Source of the DNA: Erwinia sp. S63
Lineage (GTDB): Bacteria; Pseudomonadota; Gammaproteobacteria; Enterobacterales; Enterobacteriaceae
Assembly (NCBI RefSeq): GCF_016625195.1
Contig: NZ_JACVUP010000018.1
Location: 1-64,000, forward strand
Direction: 5' to 3'
Length of the DNA stretch: 64,000 nucleotides
Within the stretch, counting starts at the first letter, position 1. Every line of letters starts with the position of its first letter. Both the position numbers and the translations under genes were made by a program. Below the pieces are notes generated by a model. That model made no database searches, was not told where the DNA came from, and saw nothing but the letters and a program-made list of their open reading frames with translations. Positions 1 through 8,229 of this stretch are shown here, piece by piece.

Positions 1-232
1 TATCAATCCTGCGAGTGCCCACACAGATTGTCTGATAAATTGTTAAAGAGCAGTGCCGCGATTTCTCAAGCGGCGCGGGATGCGTATATTACGCTTTCCG
101 CATTCTCAGTCAAGCATTTATTTTTGCTTTTCTGAAGGTTGCCTTGAAGACCACCCCCTGAACACTTCGCTTCGTAAGCCGTTGTTCCGTGTCAGTGGAG
201 GCGCAGTATAGGGATTTCTTTTGGGCTGACAA
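1..232 (-). promoter_or_regulatory. rRNA operon promoters P1 and P2 with boxA leader
   Basis: Read on the minus strand, this is the classic start of an enterobacterial rRNA operon. P1 has a -35 TTGTCA (227-232) and a -10 TATACT (205-210) 16 bp apart, followed by a GC-rich discriminator, with an AT-rich UP-like stretch before it (about 233-262). P2 has a -35 TTGACT (108-113) and a -10 TAATAT (86-91), also 16 bp apart. The antitermination boxA TGCTCTTTAACA is at 41-52. The leader matches the E. coli rrnB leader in order and spacing, and rrnB also follows murI. The 16S gene itself lies beyond the left edge. Confidence 0.93.
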
Positions 233-283
233 GTGCTAATTACAAATTAAATTCTGAGTGTTGTTTTTTTCGTCGAAACCCCA

Positions 284-1135
284 CTAAATCGCCAGTTTTT
301 CCAGCAACGGGAAGCCATAACGCTGAAGAACCGGTGATAATTGCATCACCTCATCATCCATGCGGGTGCAAAACGCCATATTCTGACCAGAAGAAACAGC
401 GTGCGGCGCTTCATGCTCTAATAACCATACTGTTCGGCGTGCAATGGCTGCACCGGAATCCACTAAACGCGTCCCCTCCGGAAGCACCATTTGTAGCTCG
501 TCACGTAATAGCGGGAAATGCGTGCATCCTAATACCACTGTGTCCGGCGGCTCTTTCATGCGCAGCCAGGGTTGTACAGCACGGCGCACATCAGCCAGCT
601 CAACTTCTTCGCCATGCAGCTTCGCTTCCGCTAACTCAACCAGTTCAGCCGAACCCAGCATTTCGATTTTGCACTCGCGCGCAAACTGCGCCACCAGCTC
701 ATGGGTATAAGGACGCTTAACCGTGCCGCGTGTTGCCAGTAATCCCACTACACCATTACGCGTGAGACGCGCGGCGGGTTTAATCGCAGGAACAACACCG
801 ACAACAGGAAATTCGAAGCGCTCACGCAGTGCGGGTAGAGAAACAGTACTGGCGGAGTTACAGGCAATAATGACTAATGCCAGCGGAAAGCGTTTTGTAA
901 TCGCGTCGACTACGGCAACCACACGCTCGACAATATAGTCTTCGGATTTTTCGCCATACGGAAAACCTTCATTATCGAAGGCATAAAGATAGTGGAGATC
1001 CGGCAATAACTGCCGGACCTCATCATGGACCGAGAGCCCACCGACGCCAGAGTCAAATACCAGCACGGTGGGACGCAGATCAGAAGCTGTAGCTGGCGCT
1101 GAGGTAATACTCCGTTCCTGGAGTTGGATAGCCAT
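284..1135 (-). CDS. murI: Glutamate racemase MurI
   Basis: Interconverts L- and D-glutamate in the cytoplasm, supplying D-Glu for peptidoglycan precursors. The protein of 283 aa matches E. coli MurI (285 aa). The two catalytic cysteines are seen as C92 (ACNSAST) and C204 (GCTHFPLL), and the N-terminal VFDSGVGG motif is at about residues 26-33. An upstream in-frame start at 1180 would add 15 residues, but the start at 1135 matches the family length. The gene begins inside the 3' end of btuB (56-bp overlap), as in E. coli, so the two are probably translated from one message. An rRNA operon follows directly. Confidence 0.96.
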   Translation of the reverse strand: MAIQLQERSITSAPATASDLRPTVLVFDSGVGGLSVHDEVRQLLPDLHYLYAFDNEGFPYGEKSEDYIVERVVAVVDAITKRFPLALVIIACNSASTVSLPALRERFEFPVVGVVPAIKPAARLTRNGVVGLLATRGTVKRPYTHELVAQFARECKIEMLGSAELVELAEAKLHGEEVELADVRRAVQPWLRMKEPPDTVVLGCTHFPLLRDELQMVLPEGTRLVDSGAAIARRTVWLLEHEAPHAVSSGQNMAFCTRMDDEVMQLSPVLQRYGFPLLEKLAI

Positions 1136-2957
1136 ACGCTGTCTCATAATCTTTATCGAACAGGTTGGCAATTCTACCACGAACGGTGAGTTGTGATGTG
1201 ACCGGATACGAGACAGCGAGATCTACCGTGCTATAGCCTGGCAAACGGCGCTGGACACTTGAATATTCACTGGTGTTGTTATCGTAACGCTTCCCGTAAT
1301 ACTGGTAGATAACATCAATATCGAAATCGTATACCGTCAATCCAAGCTGATATTTGGCTTGTTCACGCGCACGACGTGCTAATGTTTCACCATCGGAATC
1401 ACGACGGGCATCCAGATAACCAAGTGTGATCTGATGATGGACAAAGCTAGTATCAAAATCAGCTGTAGCTTCAATACCTTTTAGTGTAACGGCTTTTTCA
1501 TTGTAATAGCCGCCCTCAAAAGTAACTGGGTCAGAAGCATAGGTGATCAGATTACTCACTTTATTATGATAAGCAGCAACACGCCAATTGACTGGCCCCG
1601 TTAACCCCTCTAATGCAGCTTCCCATTGTTTGGATTTTTCAGGTGACAAATCAGGATTAGAACTGATGCCGTAACGTTTTAAACCATACAACTGCCCCAA
1701 TGTGGGAGCCTGGAAACCTGTGCCATATGACAGAGAAGCTTTATAACCCGGAATGAACTCCCAGCCAGCAGCCGTTTGCCATGTACCGTGGCGGCCAAAA
1801 TCTTCATTGTCATCGCCTCGGGCAGAACCTTCAAGGGTCACAGTACCAAATTGCTGTTGCGCTGTAAGATACGCCCCCGTGTTGTCCTGCTTATAGCTAT
1901 CCCGATCACGTGGAGTAAGGTATTGCCCAACGGAAGTCAATTTCTGCTGTTGCCAGTCCAGACCTGCGCTGACCATGCCATGACCTACCGCGAAAGTATT
2001 CCCCCACTGCAGATTACGCTGTTCCATATCGTCAAGACTGTTGGAATCCTCATATCGTCCGTCAGTACTGACATAGTTGTAGATTTTGTATTTCTGATAA
2101 CTCGCGATCAGCTGCGATGAATAATCATCTTTGTTGAAGCGCAGGCCCGTATCAAAAGAATGATTATAAATTTGCTGTTCATCCTGACCACCAACATACC
2201 CTGCATCATAATCAGAGTTAGCGGCATACCCGTAGCCACGGAAGAAGCCGGAAAATTCTTCATTGAACTTGTGATCGACACCTGCCCAAAACGCTTTGTT
2301 GCGCCAGCCATCCCGGTCACGATCAACCGGAGAAGTAGAGTCGGGCTGAACGTTATAACCATTGGTGGCTTGATAGGAACCTGCCACAGTAAGGCGCGTC
2401 TGATCGGTAACATTTTGATTTATGCTGCCGCTATACTCCTGATATCCCTTAGAACCGAAACCTGCGGCAAGCGTATTCTGATTATTTGGGTTTTGCGTAA
2501 TTACGTTAACGACACCACCAATGGCATCGGCACCATAAACAGCTGAGCGAGGCCCACGTATAAACTCTACACGCTGAATAATGGATACTGGGATTTGGTT
2601 AAAATCGGCGACTCCCGTGATACCTGGTTTAGCGAAAGGCACACCATCGACCAAAATCAATGTATGCCGTGCTTCAGATCCTCGCACGTACATAGAAGCG
2701 CTTTGGCCAATACCGCCAGTCTGGGCAATATCTACGCCCGGCAAACGGCGAAGAACTTCCAGCAGATTCTTTGACTGCCACTGATCAATCTCTTCACGTG
2801 TGACAACTGAAGTTGAGGCCAGCACCGATGAAACCGGTTGAGCGAAGCGGTTGGCGGTAACGATTTGCGTATCATCATCCTGAGCGTAGCCATACGCAGC
2901 CCAGAGTGAAAGCGCCGTTGCACTGAAGGCACACAGCGTAGTGTTGCTTTTATTCAT
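1080..2957 (-). CDS. btuB: Outer-membrane vitamin B12 receptor BtuB
   Basis: TonB-dependent outer-membrane channel that takes up cobalamins. The 625-aa product has a signal peptide (about residues 1-25, ending YGYA), a TonB box near residue 30 (DTQIVTANR), a plug domain (EVLRRLPGVD, IRGPRSAVYG, DAIGGVVNV) and a 22-strand barrel ending in an aromatic residue (SASYSF). It is slightly longer than E. coli BtuB (614 aa). The start at 2957 gives a normal signal peptide; one four codons upstream is possible. It is preceded by a cobalamin riboswitch, so B12 should repress it, and it overlaps murI. Confidence 0.96.
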   Translation of the reverse strand: MNKSNTTLCAFSATALSLWAAYGYAQDDDTQIVTANRFAQPVSSVLASTSVVTREEIDQWQSKNLLEVLRRLPGVDIAQTGGIGQSASMYVRGSEARHTLILVDGVPFAKPGITGVADFNQIPVSIIQRVEFIRGPRSAVYGADAIGGVVNVITQNPNNQNTLAAGFGSKGYQEYSGSINQNVTDQTRLTVAGSYQATNGYNVQPDSTSPVDRDRDGWRNKAFWAGVDHKFNEEFSGFFRGYGYAANSDYDAGYVGGQDEQQIYNHSFDTGLRFNKDDYSSQLIASYQKYKIYNYVSTDGRYEDSNSLDDMEQRNLQWGNTFAVGHGMVSAGLDWQQQKLTSVGQYLTPRDRDSYKQDNTGAYLTAQQQFGTVTLEGSARGDDNEDFGRHGTWQTAAGWEFIPGYKASLSYGTGFQAPTLGQLYGLKRYGISSNPDLSPEKSKQWEAALEGLTGPVNWRVAAYHNKVSNLITYASDPVTFEGGYYNEKAVTLKGIEATADFDTSFVHHQITLGYLDARRDSDGETLARRAREQAKYQLGLTVYDFDIDVIYQYYGKRYDNNTSEYSSVQRRLPGYSTVDLAVSYPVTSQLTVRGRIANLFDKDYETAYGYPTPGTEYYLSASYSF

Positions 2958-3039
2958 TGTTGTAAGCATCCAAAAGACGAAGCAGGATGCCGCAGGCCTG
3001 CGACCGATAGCACGCGATGGTCGTAGTAGTTGCGACGTT

Positions 3040-3240
3040 ACACCGGCAGGTCTTCGGGCTGAGAATCATAAATGGTGAAAAACTTCCCATCCCGCAGGAC
3101 AGTGTTTATAGCTGCAATCACCACGACATTCTTTTACCGCTGCGCGTCAGCTCCAGATTCGCACTGGATTCCCTTTTAACTCAAGGAGGCCGGCTGTCGC
3201 AGTCTACGGCCAGGAAGGCTGGAAAGCCATCTTACCTTCA
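3040..3240 (-). promoter_or_regulatory. Cobalamin (B12) riboswitch of btuB
   Basis: The minus-strand leader of btuB closely matches the E. coli btuB leader. It holds the diagnostic B12 box (AGCCCGAAGACCTGCCGG, 3044-3061) and the conserved blocks GGGAATCCAGTGCGAATCTG and GAGCTGACGCGCAGCGG upstream. The closing stem is formed by GCCGGC (3189-3194) and the CCGGC next to the B12 box. The stretch 2970-3039, with the GC-rich palindrome around CGCAGGCCTGCG, is probably the expression platform that hides the btuB ribosome-binding site. The whole 2958-3308 gap between btuB and trmA is taken up by this leader and the two promoters. Confidence 0.93.
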
Positions 3241-3308
3241 CAGTACTGGACATCAGCAGGTGAATGCCTACAATCGCCCGGCAAGCTAGCTTATTACCAG
3301 GATTAAAG

Positions 3309-4412
3309 ATGACACCCGAACAGCTCCCGATTGAACAATACGACGCGCAACTGGCGGAAAAAGTCAGCCGTTTACAGGCGATGATGGTGCCGTTTGCCGC
3401 GCCTGACGTGGAGGTGTTCCGCTCACCGGTCAGCCACTACCGTATGCGCGCCGAATTCCGCATCTGGCATGATGGCGACGATCTGTACCACATCATCTTT
3501 GATCAAGAGACCAAGCAGCGCATCCGTGTGGATCAATTCCCTGCTGCCAGCGCGTTGATCAACCAATTGATGCCAAAATTGATCGATGCGATCCGTGATA
3601 GCAAAGCACTACGCTTTAAACTTTTCCAGATCGACTACCTGTCGACCATGAGCAACCAGATTGTGATCTCCCTGCTCTACCACCGCAAGCTGGAAGCGGA
3701 CTGGACCGAAGCCGCCACCGCACTGCGCGACACCCTGCGCGCTGAAGGCATCGATGTGCAGTTGATTGGCCGTGCGACCAAAACCAAAATCTGCCTTGAC
3801 CGCGATTACGTCGATGAGCGCCTGCCGGTAGCTGGCAAAGAGATGATTTATCGTCAGGTGGAAAACAGCTTCACCCAGCCGAATGCGGCGATGAATATTC
3901 AGATGCTGGAATGGGCGCTGGATGTCACTCAGGGCTCACGTGGTGATTTGCTGGAACTCTATTGCGGCAATGGCAACTTCTCGCTGGCGCTGGCACGTAA
4001 CTTCCACCGCGTACTGGCAACCGAGATCGCGAAACCTTCGGTGGCGTCGGCGCAGTACAACATTGCAGCCAACCATATCGATAATGTGCAGATCATCCGC
4101 ATGGCGGCGGAAGAGTTTACGCAGGCGATGAATGGCGTGCGCAGCTTTAATCGTTTGGAAGGCATCGATCTGAAAAGCTATCAGTGCGAGACCATCTTTG
4201 TCGATCCACCACGCAGTGGCCTGGATGAGGAAACCGTAAAGATGGTGCAGGCGTATCCACGCATCCTGTATATCTCCTGCAACCCGCAAACCCTGTGCGA
4301 CAATCTTGCCACGCTGAGTGAAACGCATGACGTGTCGCGGCTGGCGCTGTTCGACCAGTTCCCGTACACCCATCATATGGAATGCGGCGTCTGGCTCACG
4401 CGTAAAGCGTAA
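3309..4412 (+). CDS. trmA: tRNA (uracil-5-)-methyltransferase TrmA
   Basis: SAM-dependent enzyme that makes 5-methyluridine at position 54 of tRNA (and methylates tmRNA). The protein has 367 aa, against 366 in E. coli. The SAM-binding loop LELYCGNGNFSL, the VDPPRSG motif, the nucleophile C324 (YISCNP) and the general base E358 (HHMECG) are all present at E. coli positions. An in-frame ATG at 3264 would add 15 residues with no family support, so 3309 is preferred. It is divergent from btuB and ends in a terminator shared with yijD. Confidence 0.96.
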   Translation: MTPEQLPIEQYDAQLAEKVSRLQAMMVPFAAPDVEVFRSPVSHYRMRAEFRIWHDGDDLYHIIFDQETKQRIRVDQFPAASALINQLMPKLIDAIRDSKALRFKLFQIDYLSTMSNQIVISLLYHRKLEADWTEAATALRDTLRAEGIDVQLIGRATKTKICLDRDYVDERLPVAGKEMIYRQVENSFTQPNAAMNIQMLEWALDVTQGSRGDLLELYCGNGNFSLALARNFHRVLATEIAKPSVASAQYNIAANHIDNVQIIRMAAEEFTQAMNGVRSFNRLEGIDLKSYQCETIFVDPPRSGLDEETVKMVQAYPRILYISCNPQTLCDNLATLSETHDVSRLALFDQFPYTHHMECGVWLTRKA

Positions 4413-4418
4413 AACAAA

Positions 4419-4440
4419 ACGGGAACCCTGCGGTTCCCGT
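4419..4440. terminator. Bidirectional terminator between trmA and yijD
   Basis: A perfect 9-bp stem (ACGGGAACC with GGTTCCCGT) and a 4-nt loop lie 7 bp after the trmA stop and 9 bp after the yijD stop. T-rich sequence follows on the plus strand and an A-rich run precedes it, so it can serve both convergent genes. Confidence 0.85.
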
Positions 4441-4448
4441 TGTTGTAT

Positions 4449-4805
4449 TTAGCTTTTGTTCCTGGCGCGGCGGAAGCGAGTGGCAATCCAGAACACCAGC
4501 GCCACCATCAAAATGGTCGGGATGAAGTTGGAACCGATATCCGGATATTCAGCACGCACCAGCGCGCTATACACCAGAATACCCAACAGGAAAAACGCCG
4601 CGGCCAGTGAAGGCATGCCATCGGGCATATTGCGGTTAAGATAACGCTGATGCAGACACCAGGCTGCGAGGCCAAGGGCGATCAGCGGGAATATCGAAAA
4701 AGGCACAAACGTACTGAACAGCACCGAAAAGGAGCCGTTGATCGCTAAACCGGTGATAAAAGCCAGTAACAGGGTTCCTTTATCGCGTGGGTTTTGCTCA
4801 ATCAT
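4449..4805 (-). CDS. yijD: Inner-membrane protein YijD (DUF1422)
   Basis: Small inner-membrane protein of unknown function; 118 aa against 119 in E. coli, with conserved blocks CLHQRYLNR and VRAEYPDIGSNF. About four hydrophobic segments can be seen (residues ~10-30, 32-50, 65-82, 92-110). It lies 18 bp downstream of fabR on the same strand, the order seen in E. coli, so the two are probably co-transcribed. Nothing in the sequence gives a biochemical role. Confidence 0.92.
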   Translation of the reverse strand: MIEQNPRDKGTLLLAFITGLAINGSFSVLFSTFVPFSIFPLIALGLAAWCLHQRYLNRNMPDGMPSLAAAFFLLGILVYSALVRAEYPDIGSNFIPTILMVALVFWIATRFRRARNKS

Positions 4806-4823
4806 TTCATTATCCTTATCACA

Positions 4824-5468
4824 TTACTCTTCGGGTTTTTCCAGGGTCACCGCCAGACGTTCCTGCTCCCGGCGATACCAGTAATAAGCGCCTTTGGCGA
4901 TCATGCGCAATTGCAGCACCAGGCGATCTTCCAGCTTGCGACGCTGTTCGATATCCACATCCAGTGCTTCCGCACCGGCGCTGAACACGATGGTCACCAT
5001 GGCTTCGGCCTGCGCTTCGGTAAAGCTGCGCGGCATCCGATTTTCCAGCTCAAGGTAATCCGCGAGCTCAGCAATAAAGTGCTGAATTTCTCGCGCAACT
5101 GCGGCACGAAACGCGGCCGATGTTCCGGAGCGCTCGCGTAGTAAGAGGCGAAAAGCGTTGGGATTGTTCCCGATAAATTCCATAAATGTGGAAACGGAGG
5201 TCTTAATGATGCTGCCGCCCTTGGCAATGCGCTGTCGTGCCTGGCGCATCAACTGGCGTAACATCAGGCCGCTTTCGTCGACCATGGTCAAACCCAGTTC
5301 ATCCACATCTTTAAAGTGACGATAAAACGAGGTAGGTGCAATCCCGGCTTCACGCGCAACTTCACGCAAACTCAGGCTGGCAAAACTCCTTTCTGCACTT
5401 AACTGACTGAAGGCTGCTTCAATCAGCGTACGTCTTGTACGTTCTTTCTGTTGCGCCCTGACGCCCAT
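4824..5468 (-). CDS. fabR: TetR-family repressor of unsaturated fatty acid synthesis, FabR
   Basis: In E. coli FabR represses fabA and fabB according to the unsaturated acyl-CoA/acyl-ACP pool. The 214-aa protein is nearly identical to E. coli FabR in the N-terminal helix-turn-helix (about residues 25-55, SLREVAREAGIAPTSFYRHF) and along the ligand domain. The MGVRAQQKE start matches the family. It is divergent from sthA across a 194-bp gap and leads into yijD. Confidence 0.95.
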   Translation of the reverse strand: MGVRAQQKERTRRTLIEAAFSQLSAERSFASLSLREVAREAGIAPTSFYRHFKDVDELGLTMVDESGLMLRQLMRQARQRIAKGGSIIKTSVSTFMEFIGNNPNAFRLLLRERSGTSAAFRAAVAREIQHFIAELADYLELENRMPRSFTEAQAEAMVTIVFSAGAEALDVDIEQRRKLEDRLVLQLRMIAKGAYYWYRREQERLAVTLEKPEE

Positions 5469-5662
5469 TTTCCCGGCCTTTTGAGTGATCTGGAAGGCAC
5501 TATAACAAACTTTTCAGCGTACAGTGGCGCAAAGTTTGTGACCGCCTGTGTACCTCACGCTTTGTCAAAACTGGGGATTTTTCGCTGTTAGAATTCAGAA
5601 GTGCGCGGTGAGATGTTAGAATCTCGTTGTAAAAATGTGATAGAAAAATAGGACGTACTGGT

Positions 5663-7063
5663 ATGCAAAAGTCTTACGATTACGATGCCATTGTGATTGG
5701 CTCAGGTCCAGGCGGCGAAGGTGCGGCAATGGGCCTGGTGAAGCAGGGAGCGCGCATTGCAGTGATCGAACGCTACCATAATATCGGCGGCGGTTGTACT
5801 CACTGGGGGACCATCCCCTCCAAAGCTTTACGTCACGCTGTCAGCCGTATTATCGAGTTCAATCAAAACCCTCTTTATAGCGATCACACCCGACTCCTGC
5901 GCTCCTCATTTGCTGACATTTTGAATCACACCGAAAACGTTATCAGTCAGCAAACGGCAATGCGTCAGGGATTTTATGAGCGCAACCGTTGTGAGCTTTA
6001 TCAGGGCGATGCCCATTTTGTTGATGCCAACACCATCGAAGTTGAACAGCCCGATGGCACCCGCGAACGCTTAACCGCAGAAAAATTCGTGATTGCGTGC
6101 GGTTCACGTCCTTACCATCCTGCAGACGTCGACTTTACGCACCCACGCATTTACGACTCCGACTCCATCCTCAATCTGCATCATGAACCTGGCCATGTGA
6201 TCATCTACGGTGCCGGTGTGATTGGTTGCGAATACGCATCAATTTTCCGTGGCCTGAACGTCAAGGTGGATTTAATCAACACGCGCGATCGTTTGCTGGC
6301 GTTCCTCGATCAGGAAATGTCAGATTCGCTCTCCTATCACTTCTGGAACAGCGGCGTGGTAATTCGTCACAACGAAGAGTTCGAGAAGATTGAAGGTGTT
6401 AGTGACGGCGTGATCATGCACCTGAAGTCGGGCAAGAAAGTGAAAGCGGATTGCCTGTTGTACGCCAACGGCCGTACCGGTAACACCGATTCACTGGCGC
6501 TGGAAAATGTCGGGCTGGAAGCCGATGGTCGTGGCCTGTTGAAAGTGAACAGCATGTACCAGACTGCGCAGCCGCACATCTATGCAGTTGGCGACGTAAT
6601 TGGTTATCCGAGTCTGGCTTCGGCCGCCTACGATCAGGGCCGTATTGCGGCACAGGCGATTATCAAAGGTGAAGCCACTGCCCATCTGATCGAAGATATT
6701 CCTACCGGGATTTATACCATTCCGGAGATCAGCTCAGTGGGTAAAACCGAACAGCAGCTGACTGCAATGAAAGTGCCTTACGAAGTGGGTCGTGCGCAGT
6801 TCAAGCATCTGGCGCGTGCGCAGATTGTGGGGATGCACGTGGGTAGCCTGAAGATTCTGTTCCATCGTGAAACCAAAGAGATTTTAGGTATTCACTGCTT
6901 TGGCGAACGTGCAGCAGAAATTATTCACATCGGGCAAGCCATTATGGAGCAGAAGAACGGCGGCAACACGATTGAGTACTTCGTGAATACCACCTTCAAC
7001 TATCCGACCATGGCCGAGGCCTATCGTGTCGCGGCGCTAAACGGCTTAAACCGCCTGTTTTAA
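5663..7063 (+). CDS. sthA: Soluble pyridine nucleotide transhydrogenase SthA (UdhA)
   Basis: FAD-dependent cytoplasmic enzyme that passes electrons from NADPH to NAD+, used to burn off excess NADPH. It has 466 aa, the same as E. coli. The FAD-binding GSGPGGEGAA is at about residues 13-22, and a second nucleotide-binding loop IYGAGVIGCEYA lies mid-protein. Like other SthA proteins it looks like a disulfide reductase that lost its redox pair: C45 stays (GGCTHWGTIPSK) but the partner position 50 is Thr. Its 3' end overlaps that of convergent oxyR by 18 bp. Confidence 0.96.
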   Translation: MQKSYDYDAIVIGSGPGGEGAAMGLVKQGARIAVIERYHNIGGGCTHWGTIPSKALRHAVSRIIEFNQNPLYSDHTRLLRSSFADILNHTENVISQQTAMRQGFYERNRCELYQGDAHFVDANTIEVEQPDGTRERLTAEKFVIACGSRPYHPADVDFTHPRIYDSDSILNLHHEPGHVIIYGAGVIGCEYASIFRGLNVKVDLINTRDRLLAFLDQEMSDSLSYHFWNSGVVIRHNEEFEKIEGVSDGVIMHLKSGKKVKADCLLYANGRTGNTDSLALENVGLEADGRGLLKVNSMYQTAQPHIYAVGDVIGYPSLASAAYDQGRIAAQAIIKGEATAHLIEDIPTGIYTIPEISSVGKTEQQLTAMKVPYEVGRAQFKHLARAQIVGMHVGSLKILFHRETKEILGIHCFGERAAEIIHIGQAIMEQKNGGNTIEYFVNTTFNYPTMAEAYRVAALNGLNRLF

Positions 7064-7963
7064 CGACGTGTCCAGATAACCCTGCATGTGGGTTTTGATT
7101 GCTTCTGCCAGCTGCTCATAGCGGCTGCGCAGAGGTGATCCTGGGCGATAAACCAAAGCAATCGTGCGCTGTGGAACCGGCTTATAGCACGGCAGATAGC
7201 ACACGCCATCACGCACTCGCTCATTCGGCACCGCCAGCGAAGGCAGTAAAGTAATGCCGCTTCCTGCCGCGACCATGTTGCGCAGCGTTTCCAGACTGGT
7301 GGCGCGGAAATGGGTATCTTCGTCCGCACCGGCTTCGAAGCAGAAGCCCATGGCCTGATCGCGCAAGCAGTGGCCATCTTCCAGCATCAGCAGCTTTTCA
7401 CCGGCCAGATCTGACATCGGCACACGATCGCGATCGTGCCACGGATGATCCTTGTAGATCGCCAGCTTCATTGGCTCATCAAACAGCGGTACCTCAATAA
7501 AGGCTTCGCTCTCTTTCACCAGCGCCAGAATCGCACAATCCAGTTTGCCACTGTCGAGCTGCGCCAGCAGTTGCTGCGTTTGCGCTTCATGCAGGTACAT
7601 TTCGAGTTTAGGGAAGGTTTGATGCAGCATTGGAATGATCTGCGGCAGCAAATACGGGCCAGTGGTCGGAATCAGACCAATATGCAGCGGTCCGGACATC
7701 GCTTCGCCCTGTTGGCTCGCCATCTCCTTCAGCACTTTGACTTCACGCAGCACAGTTCGCGCCTGATCCACCAGCAATAGTCCAGCCTGGGTAAATAACA
7801 CCTTACGGCTGGTACGCTCCAGCAGCATCACACCGAGCTCATCTTCCAGCTTACGAATCTGCCCGCTCAAGGTAGGTTGGCTGACATGACACGCATCAGC
7901 TGCACGCCGGAAATGGCGATGCTCCGCAAGCGAAACCAGATACTCCAGATCACGAATGTTCAT
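7046..7963 (-). CDS. oxyR: Hydrogen peroxide sensor and LysR-type regulator OxyR
   Basis: Transcription factor that is oxidised by H2O2 and then activates the peroxide regulon. The 305-aa protein has an N-terminal winged helix-turn-helix (about residues 15-40, FRRAADACHVSQPTLSGQI) and a LysR substrate domain. The redox pair C199 and C208 (GHCLRDQAMGFC) is intact. The start at 7963 matches E. coli; a start 16 codons upstream would run into the operator. A well-formed OxyR site lies 20 bp before the start, which suggests autorepression. Confidence 0.96.
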   Translation of the reverse strand: MNIRDLEYLVSLAEHRHFRRAADACHVSQPTLSGQIRKLEDELGVMLLERTSRKVLFTQAGLLLVDQARTVLREVKVLKEMASQQGEAMSGPLHIGLIPTTGPYLLPQIIPMLHQTFPKLEMYLHEAQTQQLLAQLDSGKLDCAILALVKESEAFIEVPLFDEPMKLAIYKDHPWHDRDRVPMSDLAGEKLLMLEDGHCLRDQAMGFCFEAGADEDTHFRATSLETLRNMVAAGSGITLLPSLAVPNERVRDGVCYLPCYKPVPQRTIALVYRPGSPLRSRYEQLAEAIKTHMQGYLDTSLKQAV

Positions 7964-7982
7964 TGATTTCCTCCAAACCACG

Positions 7983-8019
7983 ATAGCCCGTGGCGATAGA
8001 TAGAATAGCAATGAACGAT
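7983..8019. promoter_or_regulatory. Tandem OxyR-binding site
   Basis: Four elements with exactly 7-bp gaps: ATAG (7983), CGAT (7994), ATAG (8005), CGAT (8016). The known OxyR site is ATAG-N7-CTAT-N7-ATAG-N7-CTAT, so 14 of 16 core bases match with perfect spacing over one 37-bp tetramer footprint. It sits just before oxyR, where E. coli has the operator shared by oxyR and divergent oxyS. Confidence 0.78.
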
Positions 8020-8055
8020 TAGCCCTATCAAGCGATGAACAGGAATAATACCGGC

Positions 8056-8229
8056 CATAGCAAGCAATGTTGAAAACGAAATAGAGATGACATCGAGCAT
8101 CACCTGCAATGAGCTCGAAAAATCATAGTGTTGGCCGGGAGTGCCAGCCCTTGATGATGTGCCTATAACAATATGTATTTCTGAAGCTAGAGGTTGGCGG
8201 GCTACCGAAAAGGAGCCCGCTCTTTTTTT
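8056..8229 (+). ncRNA. oxyS: Candidate OxyS-like peroxide-induced small RNA
   Basis: This is the position and orientation of E. coli oxyS: between argH and oxyR, on the strand opposite both. A -10-like AATAAT (8044-8049) lies about 25 bp past the OxyR site, with no good -35, as expected for an activator-dependent promoter. A strong Rho-independent terminator on this strand ends the unit. The RNA would be about 170 nt, longer than E. coli OxyS (109 nt), and I see no clear primary-sequence match to OxyS, so homology rests on position, operator and terminator only. The 5' end is an estimate. Confidence 0.42.
8197..8229 (+). terminator. Plus-strand Rho-independent terminator before argH stop
   Basis: Stem GCGGGCT (8197-8203) with AGCCCGC (8214-8220), a 10-nt loop, then a T run (8221-8229) that overlaps the argH stop codon. 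There is no T run on the minus strand, so it serves a plus-strand transcript and not argH. Confidence 0.75.

Noticed and set aside
3017..3289. 90-codon plus-strand open frame between btuB and trmA
   Set aside because: It lies over the antisense strand of the cobalamin riboswitch and has no family resemblance.
5505..5540. AGCGTACA motif upstream of fabR, resembling a FabR/FadR-type half-site
   Set aside because: Only one half matches the palindrome I remember for FabR, and autoregulation is not established, so it is not listed as a site.
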